Positions 1 through 12,388 of a DNA stretch of 64,000 nt are shown piece after piece. The position numbers were made by a program, and so were the translations under genes. A model generated the notes under the pieces. The model saw only the letters and a program-made list of their open reading frames with translations. It was not told where the DNA came from and did not search any database. Positions within the stretch are counted from its first letter, which is position 1, and each line of letters begins with the position of its first letter. This DNA is from Capniomyces stellatus. Lineage: Eukaryota; Kickxellomycota; Harpellomycetes; Harpellales; Legeriomycetaceae. The stretch covers positions 689,850-753,849 of the forward strand of contig LUVW01000002.1 in the NCBI GenBank assembly GCA_001661515.1, read 5' to 3'.

Positions 1-2138
<2,138 letters not shown>

Positions 2139-2193
2139 ATTTTCATTTCTGCTTTTCTATTTTTGCTTTTTTACCTTTTATTTTTCAGCATAG

Positions 2194-2235
<42 letters not shown>

Positions 2236-2758
2236 TACTTATTCCTGTCCAACAATCTGAATCAAAGTTCCCTCAGCTTGCTGATATCGTAATAAAGTCA
2301 GTAAAAGCATCAGTTGTTTATGTATTGTTGCTTCAGAATCCCATTTACTTGGTAGCTTTGTAGCATTGGCTGGTTAACCTGCAAATTGAAATTGCTGCAG
2401 AATCACCCAATATTCTGAAACAATTTGTCAAACAGATTATCAGATCGTTTACATTATCCCCTCCTTTCAGCATCAGATTTTTATTATTATTGAAAATTAT
2501 TAATATATGGCCGTTAATAAATGTGAAAAATTGTGAATGTTACTAAGGTAAGATAGTACCTATTTATTTAGAGTTAATCCTCTTTTGGATTTAGGGGGTC
2601 TGTTGGTCGAAACATTATTTTATATTTGCTAGGTTCTTCTCCTGGACTTTTTGACTTTTTGACTTTTCACTGCAGAGTTAATCAATCAAATTCAACCAAA
2701 CCTGGTCTAATCCAATTCAACCCAAGTAAATAAACCCACAAACTGAAATAGAACCAGA
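2139..2758. other. Intergenic spacer between MIR gene and IAH1
   Basis: AT-rich 3' flank of the MIR gene followed by the short upstream region of the esterase. It holds the ATT microsatellite. No further coding exon, RNA gene or clear promoter element was seen. Confidence 0.6.
2197..2235 (+). repeat. (ATT)13 microsatellite
   Basis: Thirteen uninterrupted ATT units lie about 60 bp after the MIR-gene stop codon, probably in its 3' UTR. Confidence 0.95.
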
Positions 2759-3769
2759 ATGTTTGCTGCAACTAAAAGCAATGGCTTGTTTGTCACCTTT
2801 GGCGATTCAATTACTGAATTTGGCTACGACGTTGAAAACTCAGGGTGGGTTTCGCAATTATCCAATTTGTACATCCGGAAGCTTGAGGTTGTAAACAGAG
2901 GCTACTCAGGTAAATAGGGGTTCTCTTTATATATTTTCAGTTGTGCTACTTTGTTTTTGTTTTTCCGCTTTGCAGTATACTCAAAACTTGCAAATTTGAA
3001 TGGTGTAATTTATTAAGGATATAACACTCGCTGGGGTAAACATGTATTTGCCAAAACATTCCCAAAGGCAGACAACCAGGATGACACGACACAAGAGCAG
3101 GATAGCAGCGCTACTCAATCCCCAATAGCCGTCAAACCTGGAGAAAACTATAAGCAGCAGGTTGTTAATTCGTTTGAAGCGCGTAAATCGCCTAAAGTCA
3201 AACTAGTCACTATATTTCTGGGCGCAAATGACAGTGCAATACCAGAATCAGTACAGCATGTACCAATAGAAGAGTATCGCCAGAACATGATTGAGATGAT
3301 AAACATGCTGCAGGACAGAAACTCGGAAATCTACTCACCAGAGACAAAGATAATTCTTATTACCCCGCCACCAATAGGCGAGTCAATGTGGGAGGCAAGA
3401 CTAAAGGAAATAGGCGTTGCAATCAACAGGTTCAATAACAGGGCTAAAAAATATGCATACGAACTTGTCAAGATTGGACAAGAGTATAACATTCCCGTTG
3501 TAAACCTATGGGACGGCATTGAGAACGAAATAAAAAAGCTTAGACAGTCTTTTGACCCCAAGATACACAATAGCGATAGGTACACCAACGATGTTGATGC
3601 GAGTAAGTTTGGGTACGACAGGTATCTTGGCGACGGATTACACCTTAACTCAGGAGGAAACAACTTTTTGACCAGCAAAATTGTTGAAACTATAAATGAG
3701 TGGTACCCAGAGCTGAGCCACGAAAACATCAAGCAGTTCTTGCCGCTTTGGAGCGAAGTAGTAGCCTAA
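2759..3769 (+). CDS. IAH1: Isoamyl acetate-hydrolysing esterase-like SGNH hydrolase
   Basis: Two exons, 2759-2909 and 3018-3769, give 300 residues. The intron is GTAAAT...AAG and its removal restores the family motif SGYNTRW. SGNH blocks are clear: block I GDSITEFG with nucleophile Ser17, block III GAND (119-122), and block V DGLH with catalytic Asp256 and His259. Family members hydrolyse short-chain acetate esters such as isoamyl acetate in the cytosol. A hydrophilic insertion of about 30 residues (DNQDDTTQEQDS region) follows GKHVF and is longer than in yeast Iah1. No signal peptide is seen. The ATG is the first in frame. Substrate specificity is inferred from family only. Confidence 0.9.
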
Positions 3770-4239
3770 CTATGCACCAATGGAGTTTTGCCTAAACAGA
3801 CTATAGCTGGTGTATTAGATTCCAGGACTTGTAGCTTGTTTATTTTATATTTAGTAATATTTATTTTATGCATTTTGCCGTACATTTTGTGTTGTGCTTC
3901 TTTTTTAGCTCAAAAAACACATGTTTTATTTTGCTAACTTTGTGAGACTCCAATGACTGTTTAGTTTGTTTTATTCACTAATCTTGCAATTAAAGTGCGT
4001 CGGCAATTAGTAAGCAGACGTAGTTAGATCAGTTTACAATATTGATGATGGCATTTAACAAGTTGGAGAATATGTCAAGTGTCGGTTTATGTATTGATGG
4101 CAACGTACAAGTTGGACCAGCCCAAGCCGGTACTTTACTGCGTGTCGTTGATTAATATTTAACGATTGTGTCGCTTTATTTTTAGTGAAGGAAAAAAAAA
4201 AAGTAAAAGAGTAGAGTAGGGTAGACTAAACACATAGAT
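3770..4239. other. Spacer between convergent IAH1 and COA3
   Basis: The 3' flanks of two convergent genes, AT-rich with short A and T runs. Nothing coding was seen. Confidence 0.6.
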
Positions 4240-4777
4240 CTATAACTTTTTGTTTAACCTTTGAGCCAACTCCTCCTCGGACAATTCAGCAGGCATAGGT
4301 ATGTCAGTAAAATCCTCCTGTTCAACAGCGTGAAGCGAGTAGTAGTCTAATTTGAAAATAACAAAAAAAAAACAGCAAAGTTTAGCAAAATCGAAGGTTT
4401 GGACTAGGCGCTTTGAATTTAACCAAGCGAATAACGAGTAGAAACAATACTCGTATCTGAACACTCTTAGTTTGCTAATTTCCAACTAATGCTATTGTTT
4501 ATAGGATGCTTGTGTGTGATAATGTCTAAACTTATAACGTATTAAACAGGATCAAAGTATAAATCAAAAAACGAATTGTTTACTTACAGATTCCAGTAAC
4601 TAGCAGACATAGTGAGGAGAATAGCGTGGCATTCTTAATTCTGTATTGCTGTCGGCCTCTCTCCATTGATTCTTTGTTTGCATAATTTGGCAAAATAAAA
4701 TGTCTGACGCTACCAATCCTGGGCTTTGAGAATACAAGTGCTCTGGATGTCGTTTGCTTGAGTAATCTTGTAAACAT
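4240..4777 (-). CDS. COA3: Cytochrome c oxidase assembly factor 3 (COA3/CCDC56 family)
   Basis: Two exons on the minus strand, 4588-4777 and 4240-4346, encode 98 residues. The intron (GTAAGT...TTAG, 241 bp) falls inside the single transmembrane segment, and joining gives VTGIYYYSLHAVEQEDFTDIP. This matches the yeast Coa3 pattern of helix, YYY turn, and an acidic FxDVPxP stretch followed by a charged helix. The N-terminus (MFTRLLKQTTSR) is basic and suits a mitochondrial protein. Coa3 sits in the inner membrane and promotes COX1 maturation and feedback control of its translation with Cox14 and Mss51. Length and layout fit the family. The start is the only in-frame ATG before the helix. Confidence 0.88.
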
Positions 4778-5280
4778 TTTGCTATTTCGTTATTTCGCCT
4801 TTGGCTGACCGTTTATGTTGTTCAATTGATGTTGCAAGTGTTCTCAAAAGCTAAAGAAAATAAAGTGTACTTGGAATTTAACTATTTGTATGCTTTAACG
4901 AAAGAAGAACCGAAAACAGGAATAATGATAAACATATTTTGCTCAATCAACTCGCCAAAAATAAACTACAGCCACTAGTTTATGAAGGCGGGAAAAAAAA
5001 TGTGAAAAAAAAAAACACACCACATTTTGATTAATTAGCTCGATTTGATGTAATGATGTAATTTGATTTGACAGACTTGGCATTGATTTGGACAGTTAAC
5101 ACTGTAAAATAAATTGAAACATAAAAGTAAACCATCAAAATTCAAAAGTAAAACCATCAAAGTTTAAAAGTAAACCAATACTTGCTATCAAGTACACACC
5201 ATGTAGCAATTTATTTTTGGTTAATCCCAGAAACCCAATTAGTTCTGCCACTTTTGACCAGGCAATGATCAAGTTGGGCA
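4778..5280. other. Upstream region of COA3 / 3' flank of the MBIP gene
   Basis: AT-rich; 5101-5180 holds degenerate repeats of an AAACCATCAAAGTTCAAAAGT-like motif. No gene was seen. Confidence 0.5.
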
Positions 5281-7772
5281 CTATTTCTGTGTGCTGTCAG
5301 GCTCGTTTTGGTTATCGGCCTGACGCTGTAAAAGCTGAGCCATGACTGATTTGGTTAAAGACGAAACCCTGCTGGTTCTGACAAAAGGCCAGGCAATCTT
5401 TTTCGTAACTTTGTTCTGATCCACCACAGTAACAGACTTGACTTTCTTTCTGTCACCCACCTTTGAGTTTAAGCCAGGGTTTCTGGCGTTAGATCGCCGC
5501 AATGAGCTTTCGCCCAGAATTTCTGCTGAGCCGTCAGCACGGTCATTGTTTTGGTTGCTGCTAGATTTTGAGAGCTTTGGCTTTGATTTAATAAACGAGC
5601 TGGCGTTTTTGTTGGCCAGATTAGCATAGCTGGTCAGGCGTGGTCTTCCTCTCTTTGCTTTGGACATCTTTGCGAGATGTTGCTTAATATCATCTTTTAG
5701 TTTTTTTGACGATGCCCTAGACCCCGGTTCGTCAACACTCCGTTTGATCCCTAGTGCCACATCCGGCCCACCCAGCGAATTGATTTCTGGGCTCTTACTG
5801 GGAAAGTTGAAACGGACCTTGCCACCACCAGTCTTTTTTACAACAGTTGGATTCTCAATGAGTTCGGGTTGCTGCAAAAAAAAAAAAAACCCCCCACCCA
5901 ACAGCCAGATACAGTGAAATAGTAAAAAGTAAAGTGCGATTAGTTGATCGGCATGAATCACTGTAAAGTAGAAAGTACTCGGCGTCGTAAAAAGTAACCA
6001 CAATCTCTTTAATAAATCACCTTTCTTCCTGGCTGAACAAAGTTGGACGCCGACCATTGTGGAAAGTCTCGCTCAATCTGCATTATTTTATCTTCGAGTG
6101 CTGATATCCGCTGATAAAGAGTAAACTCGGTGTTTGGTTCTAAAAATTGCACAATCAATTTCAATTTGGTTCAATTTGGTTTGATATGATTTAAAAACTC
6201 CAACTCTATACAAAAAAAAGTGTCAATAAAGCTAAACAAAGTCTAGTAAACAGTTTACCTCAACAATAACAGCCAGCAAAAAGAAACACTTACCAAACTT
6301 GACGTTTAAATGAGTTTCAATATTATCAAAACGTTCCTTGAGCCCAGAGTATTTAGATTCGTCTTTAACATCGGTCAGAGCTTGTGTTGGTGGATGCACG
6401 TACGAGTGCATATTGAATAACGACGTTCCTTCAAGAACATCTCTCTGTATCTGGATCTCGCGATTCACTGCTTTTGCGTTGATTCTCGAACAAGAAACTG
6501 GGTAGTTAATTTAAAGTTTAAGATTTGCATTAGTGTATAGTTTAATAGTATGCAAACAACAATACCTGGTTTAATTAAGCTTTAATCCTTGTAAAGTGTT
6601 ACTAGAACTGTATATATATTCAAAGCCAAATCAATATTCAGATTAGCAATCCCATGTTGGTAAGATTGTGTAAAATTCGTTACCATCTTGGTCTTTCTTT
6701 GGTATCAGAAACTCGTTATTGTTGCTCTCGTTGATGCTAGACCTCTGGTTCCGAATAAAGTTGTTCATCCTTGCTTGGAGCTGGTAGTAACATGCCAAAG
6801 TTCGTTTATTTTAGTAAATTTATCCTCACAACTTTACCTTCACTGCTTTGCACTTTGTAAAACTTTAAGCTGAAGTGAGACTGGGCTCAAGTGAGACTAT
6901 GCTGAGGTTTAACAACTATATCAAAGGGTTTGTGTTTATATAAATTGGCTACCTCGTCATTGCTGCTGGTTAGTTGAACATTGTTCTGTTGGATTCTTTC
7001 TAGCGTTTTGCTCAAGTCGGAATTGTACTCTGAGTCTAATCAAAATCAATATATTAGCACGGGTGACTTTTACTATATTTGCCTTCCACTCTCGCTTTAA
7101 TAAATCAGCTAAGGTATTAACCAAACATCGGTCTGTCCTTGAAGAAAATAAAAAAAGTGTTTGCGAGTATATTAGATGTGCTAATCAAAGTTATTATCGA
7201 GGGTACCATTATATTTGCTGTGGTTATGGTAGCTTTGGTCGGTTTTTATCGGGTTTTCTATCCATTCAACTGTGTCAAGGGCCAAAAGTTCCACTAGCAT
7301 TTTCTGTACAAACGATTTTTTTTAAAAAAAAACACAGGTATCAAACTGAAAACACGAAATAAAGTGGAAAAAAAACCGAAAAAAACGACAATAAAATCAT
7401 TTTAATCATCCAAGCAGCTGTGTACATTGGACAATATCACTGATGCAGTAGCGTAAATACTATATAGTATATAACAAACCTTGGCATTTTCAATCAAAGT
7501 CTGGGTAGAATGTATCAGAATGTCTTTTTTTACTGGTTTGTTGAAAACATTAGTCTCAAGCGCAAAAGCGTTTAGAGTATGCGTTAGTTTGTTCTATTTC
7601 AAACAGAATAGCAAAAGCAAACACAACATGTAAGTAGAGGATAAAGTGAACCATTTTTACAAAATTTGTATAGTAGGATAGGTGAGCTTACCTGTTGAAG
7701 AAAATTCAGAAATGCAAATGACCAGTCGAGTTTCGCTTTGTTCTTCAGCTCTAGATTTTCTTCCTTGAACAT
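5281..7772 (-). CDS. MBIP: MAP3K12-binding inhibitory protein 1 (MBIP)-like, with AT-hook
   Basis: Eight exons on the minus strand: 7692-7772, 7480-7593, 7207-7303, 6954-7035, 6684-6769, 6294-6497, 6021-6139 and 5281-5871, giving 457 residues. The central part (about 122-261) follows the metazoan MBIP plan in order: a helix with NNFIRNQRSSINESN then EFL; QDVSCSR with the SCxR cysteine; LKERFDNIETHL; and YQRISALEDKIMQIE. In animals MBIP is a subunit of the ATAC histone acetyltransferase complex and also binds DLK kinase. The tail (262-457) is basic and Ser-rich, with an AT-hook KRGRPR near 334-339, so a nuclear role is likely. The exon 4/5 junction is the weakest: GTAGCC donor with an AAG acceptor keeps the frame. 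Assignment rests on motif order, not on a search. Confidence 0.75.
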
Positions 7773-8418
7773 TTATATCAAAAGGGTGTGATTATTTTAG
7801 AACTTGGGTAGGATGGTTTGAAAGTATTTCGTGCGAGTAATTGCAATTTGTTATTATTACTAAAAAAATAAAAAAAAATAGAAAATAAATAAAACTGAGC
7901 AACAGCTGGAATAAAAGTTGAAGAAAGTAAACGACAATTTTTTATTTGTTTTTTATATATATTTTTTAAATGTTGAAATTAAGAAAATAACCAAGTTTAA
8001 ATCCAGCAATCATCCTAGTAAATCGAAACATCGAGTTTTATAGGAAAAATCAAATGTGATGCTTAAACTTTGGAAATGCGCTATTTTTTTTCGATTTTTT
8101 TTGTTTTAACCTTTATGTCAGAATAGCAGACAATATAGAGCTATTGAAGGTTTGTGGTAGAACGAGTGAACGGATAGGAATAAACTGGCAAATAGGGATA
8201 ATATTGGCCATGTTTTGTAAAGTTTTGATATTGTAAACAAAGCGCAAGAGGAATATTGATGTATTTTATAAGAAAAACAACGCGCATAATAAAATGGTGG
8301 AAGAAATAAAAGGAAAATAAAAAAAAAACAAAGTAGTACATGGTTTAAATAGTAGTATAAGCTAGAAAAGTAAAAGAAAGCGGTCTATAGATGCTGAGAA
8401 AGTAGTACATGCATAAAG
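7773..8418. other. Spacer upstream of the MBIP gene
   Basis: Very AT-rich, with runs of A and T. It must hold the MBIP promoter and the ERF2 3' end. No element could be assigned. Confidence 0.5.
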
Positions 8419-10227
8419 TTAGCTGACAAAAACTATGTTGGGTGAATTGGGATCAATTTGCCCCTTCCAGTACACGTTGGGGGAGGAACGGGGCCTACAA
8501 AGCACATCAAGACAGTTGTAGTAGCAATTGCCTTTGGAAAACGGACTTCTATTTTCTTCGTTATGCATTGCACAAATCCCTGACGACATTCGAATCTACA
8601 AGCAAAGGTAAAGTAAATGTGTGTGAATATGAGTGGGTTTGTGAGTGTTTGTGAATATGTGTGGGTTTTTGTGGGTTTGTGTGTAGTTGAGCAGGAGAGA
8701 CCAAGTCAAAATGCTAAAAGAAACAAAGTGGTATATATATATATATATATATACACCACAACACGAGTGGTTTCAATTTTAAAAAATGTAAATGTAATTG
8801 TAAATGTAAATGGGGCTGGCACGGCTTACCTGTTCATGTGTAGTCAAGTTGAGCGAAATTAGGTAGATGTGGTAAATGGTTAGCCCGGAAATAAAAAAGA
8901 AAAAGAAAGCGGTATAAACAGCCAAAAAAACGGTGACCGGATGCTCCTTTATGGAAAACTCAAAAGCAGCGCCACTCGAGAAGGTGTCACCGCTATTTAG
9001 CGAGTCAGCAGCAGCGCTGAATATGTGGTAGATGGAAAACGCAATCACCAAAATCGACGTCAGTGTAGTTGATAAAATAAAAGTGAAAAAGAATCGGTAA
9101 TTTCGTCTGCCAATACAGTTATTCAGCCAAATGCAGTGATGGTCTTCAAACTCTATAAAAAAAGAACCCAGAATAGTGCAGATAGGATAACAATTGTTAC
9201 ACTTGTTGATTCGATGTAAATTCAATCGTACTCCATTGATTTACAAATAAATGTACAAATATAAATTGGCATATGTACGAATATATACACAGCTAGATTT
9301 ACAAATAGATAAAAACTCACCAACACAGTTGTCACACTGCCTACAATGGGTTGACCTTGGCGGTCTATAAATACGGCAAGTCTGGCAGTACTTTAGCCTA
9401 ACAGTTTTCCCGTTTATATCCACTTCTTTGGTGGTTGGGGGGTACATGCGATAGTTGATATGGCTAGAGTCGTTCATCTGGTCTGGCTGTAGCCGTGGCT
9501 GTGTAGGGAATGGGGGTGGGAGGTTCTCGTTGTACTCAAATATGACTTTTTGTTTTTTAAATAGTTTTGGCAAGTAGCGCTTTGCTATCTTGTTCTTTTC
9601 AGCGTTGTTGTCTTTGTGATGTGCAGCGTTGTTGTTATACGCTGTGTACTGAGCCTCTATGTCAGTGTCGGCTTTACGCTTGCTGCTTGTGCTCTTTTCG
9701 TTAAACTCGTCTAGCTCCGGTCTCAAGTTTGCCGAATTGTCTGTTGGATTTGAGGTGCTGTTGGGTTGAATTTCTACTCCGTTATTGGCACCCATGCTCT
9801 TTGCCTCACTTTGGTTTTCGTTTATATTTGTGTGTTTGGGGTAGTAAGGAAAGCTTTCATCGTTTATTGCGTCTAAATTTCGGGGAATAATTCCTGGATC
9901 GCTTAGTGCCGCCATTAGCATCGATGATAGTATTATCAATGAGGCGTATCCAAAAAATATAACCGGCGCCACGCCAAACCTTCTATATATGAATGGACAC
10001 TCGTATATAGAAAACAACGTCACTGCAACCAAAATCAGCAGTATTGAGACTAAAAATGTAATATAGCTTCCTCCTGTGGTTATTCGGCCTGACAGGCAAT
10101 GCCTGTTGCTGCTTTCGTATATTTCATAAATCCTTTTCTTTTCTTCCTTTCTCTTGAAAATATCCCAAATCCTTTGCTCGTTGCCATTATATGTCGACAC
10201 GGTCTCGGTTGCTGTCGTTGAGGCCAT
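8419..10227 (-). CDS. ERF2: DHHC palmitoyltransferase, Erf2 type
   Basis: Three exons on the minus strand, 9321-10227, 8830-9152 and 8419-8595, give 468 residues. Two helices (about 56-74 and 87-105) lead to DPG (110-112), then the Cys-rich domain YCQTC...RPPRSTHC...CDNC and DHHC with catalytic Cys309, then NNCIGRRNY and two more helices. The C-terminal exon has NPFS-like PFSKGN and LCRPR motifs. Erf2, with Erf4/Shr5, S-acylates Ras at the ER. Between DPG and the Cys-rich domain lies an unusually long, low-complexity charged loop of roughly 160 residues. The ATG at 10227 is the first in frame after an upstream stop; the frame is open without an ATG to about 10420, so an unseen 5' exon is possible. 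ERF2 is preferred over other DHHC families on the RPPR, NNC and C-terminal motifs. Confidence 0.88.
8732..8753. repeat. (TA)n microsatellite in ERF2 intron 2
   Basis: About eleven TA units inside the 8596-8829 intron. The same intron also has a GTGTGT/GAGTGGGTTTGTG-type degenerate repeat at 8610-8690. Confidence 0.9.
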
Positions 10228-10884
10228 TCTCGGTCTATTTGCTGCTGCTGTCGCTGTTGTTGCTGTTGTCTCTGTTTTCTTGTGGTCGCTTCTCCCGCCA
10301 CCTATATCTCCTGATCTACACTTTGAACCTGGAATTTGCTCGTTGTCGCTCTTTTTTTTTCTCAATTCAAAATATGTGATATGTGTTTTCTTTCTTTCCT
10401 TCTTTGAATTTCAATCGCAATTAATGGATTGCACAGGATTTAATTAGGACCAAGGGTTGGTTTTAACATTTATTTACAAGGAAAAGTCGTTGGTTTCGAG
10501 ATATAAATAATTTAAATACGACACAGAATACTGCAAAACCCCAGCAACCAGACTTTATTTAAAGTATATTACAATAACAAACTGAATATAAAACAAAGAG
10601 CTGTTTGTTTATTTATTTACTTGTATCAGATATTTTGTTTCTCACCACTTCTTTTAATTGATTTTTTTTTCCATTCCAATGCTTCTATTCGATTTTACCA
10701 TTTATTAGCCAATTTCTTACTAATTTTGTCTTGTCTTGCATTTTACTTTACTCTCTTGTTTTATTTTTCTTACTTTTTATTTATTTTATTCATTTATTTT
10801 CATTTTTTATTTCATGTTTGGCAAGTAAATCTTGCATGGTTAAAATAAAACTAATAGTAAAAAAACGAATCCAATAAAGTAGGA
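10228..10884. other. Divergent promoter region ERF2 / small plus-strand gene
   Basis: T-rich stretch shared by the minus-strand ERF2 and the candidate gene starting at 10885. Open frames here are low-complexity F/L/Y strings and look non-coding. Confidence 0.5.
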
Positions 10885-12155
10885 ATGAGCTCATCGCGAA
10901 TAATTTCAGGTCCATCAACACCTTCCAAATTTAGCACCGACAAAATCCTGGCTGAGGATTTTACCTCGGCAGTAGGTTATTGGAAATCCCGGTTATAAAT
11001 TCCCATGCTTTAATTGCCAATTTTTTTTTAAAAAAAGGCTCTCGCTTACCATTATACTTTTTAATATACTTTTTTTTTTCATTGAGATGGGCTAAATAGC
11101 GCTTTTATTCAAGAACAGTATTGACTCGTATGTTTAGCAACAACTATTAGTAATTCTATCGTGTACAAGGCCAATTTTTAACTATGGAGAAATAGATTTA
11201 GTTGCTATAAAACTGCACATTTAATAATTCAAAACAAAAAAAAAAAATACAACGATGTTTCTTTATGAGGAAGTCAAAGTATTGCGCATTGCAAATTGCA
11301 TTCTAATAAATAGAAATAATGCTTAAATATCACACAGGGCGTTTTTGCAGTAAGAGATGTAAAGGTTTCCAGTGAGAAAAATAAAAAATACTTTAAAATG
11401 AAAGACTATGCTTTGACTGAAATAGACTGCTTGGATTACATATTTCATGGTTGGCAGCTTTGAAACGAGTAAGAAGGGTGCAGAATTGGCATTAAGGGTC
11501 CTCTGTTCCTTAATTGTAGATAATGAGAGTGAGGGAAAGGGAGTGTTGGGTGTTGGGTGTTGGGTGTTGGTTGTTGTGGAGTGGAGTGGAGTGGAGTGGA
11601 ACGTTTGTAGTTTTTTTCAAAATGAATCAAATGATTGAACGGTATTAGTATATAACCATTAATCGGGTTCTCCACAAGAAATGACGATGGTAGCAAAGCT
11701 AAATTGTTTGCAACAACAAGAATAATCAAAATTGATACGGTTTTTGAATCAATTGATGAAATAGACAAACTAAAATCAATTAAAGGATCTGCAAAGATTG
11801 ACAAATATCTCTATAGTATTATTGTGTGTATCATGTATTTGATAAATAGAAAGTATTATAATTTTAGAGTTGCTAGAATAAAGAGTAACAAAAGTGCGTG
11901 ATTTATATATATGGTAGAAAGTTGGCGTAGAAGGGAGATAATGGTCAAGTTGTTTGTCAGCTGTCCTTTTTGATTTCAGGAAACAATGGATACTATTTAA
12001 CAGGAAAGTAAAGCAAAACAAGGCAAAGAAAATAAAAAAGAGGCCATTTAAAAACAAGCTCGAGCATAAAGACAGGTTCACAAAAATGTTTAGCTAAACG
12101 TGGTTCAGCTTACCTGGAGTCTCGGAAGCGACTTGAGAACCTCACCAGTAAATAA
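10885..12155 (+). CDS. Candidate small four-exon gene, function unknown
   Basis: Hand-built model: exons 10885-10971, 11338-11449, 11699-11815 and 12109-12155 splice in phase into 120 residues, starting MSSSRIISGPSTPSKF and ending ESRKRLENLTSK. Donors are GTAGGT, GTTGGC and GTATTA; acceptors are CACAG, CAAAG and TTCAG. Supporting points are the four-way phase agreement, non-repetitive sequence (GVFAVRDVKVSSEKN, TEIDCLDYIF, VFESIDEIDKLK), and a helical C-terminus. Weak points are long introns (249-366 bp), the poor GTTGGC donor and the AAAG acceptor before exon 3. I do not recognise the family; the last 60 residues look like a short coiled coil. Exons 1, 2 and 4 look better than the 2/3 junction. 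Confidence 0.4.
11542..11600 (+). repeat. GTGTTGG and GTGGA minisatellite block
   Basis: Four GTGTTGG-type units (to 11574) run into five GTGGA units (11576-11600). They are strand-asymmetric and G/T-rich in an AT-rich context, inside a predicted intron. Confidence 0.85.
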
Positions 12156-12278
12156 ACATCTAAACAGGGTGATTGAAAATAGATTTTCTCTAAACTTGGA
12201 CAGAGTTACAGAATACTGGAAAAACACGGCTGAAATTGAACATGGCTTGCTCTATGATAACCAAAAAATGGCAAATAA

Positions 12279-12339
12279 GTTAATAGGCGAATAGTTTAAT
12301 GGGTTAATAGGCGAATAGTTTAATGGGTTAATAGGCGAA
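12279..12339. repeat. 24-bp tandem repeat (2.5 copies)
   Basis: The unit starting GTTAATAGGCGAATAG begins at 12279, 12303 and 12327 (partial). It lies between the convergent small gene and GPI1. Confidence 0.9.
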
Positions 12340-12388
12340 AAAGTAAGCTGCAAGTGGTGATAAATGCAGAGTAGATATCATCATAAAT

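Noticed and set aside
10080..10301. Gln-rich minus-strand frame over the ERF2 5' end
   Set aside because: Shadow of the ERF2 reading frame through CAG/ACA repeats; it has no independent support.
12100..12294. 64-codon plus frame with helical look after the small gene
   Set aside because: It overlaps the candidate last exon in another frame, begins with a non-ATG codon, and runs into the 24-bp repeat.
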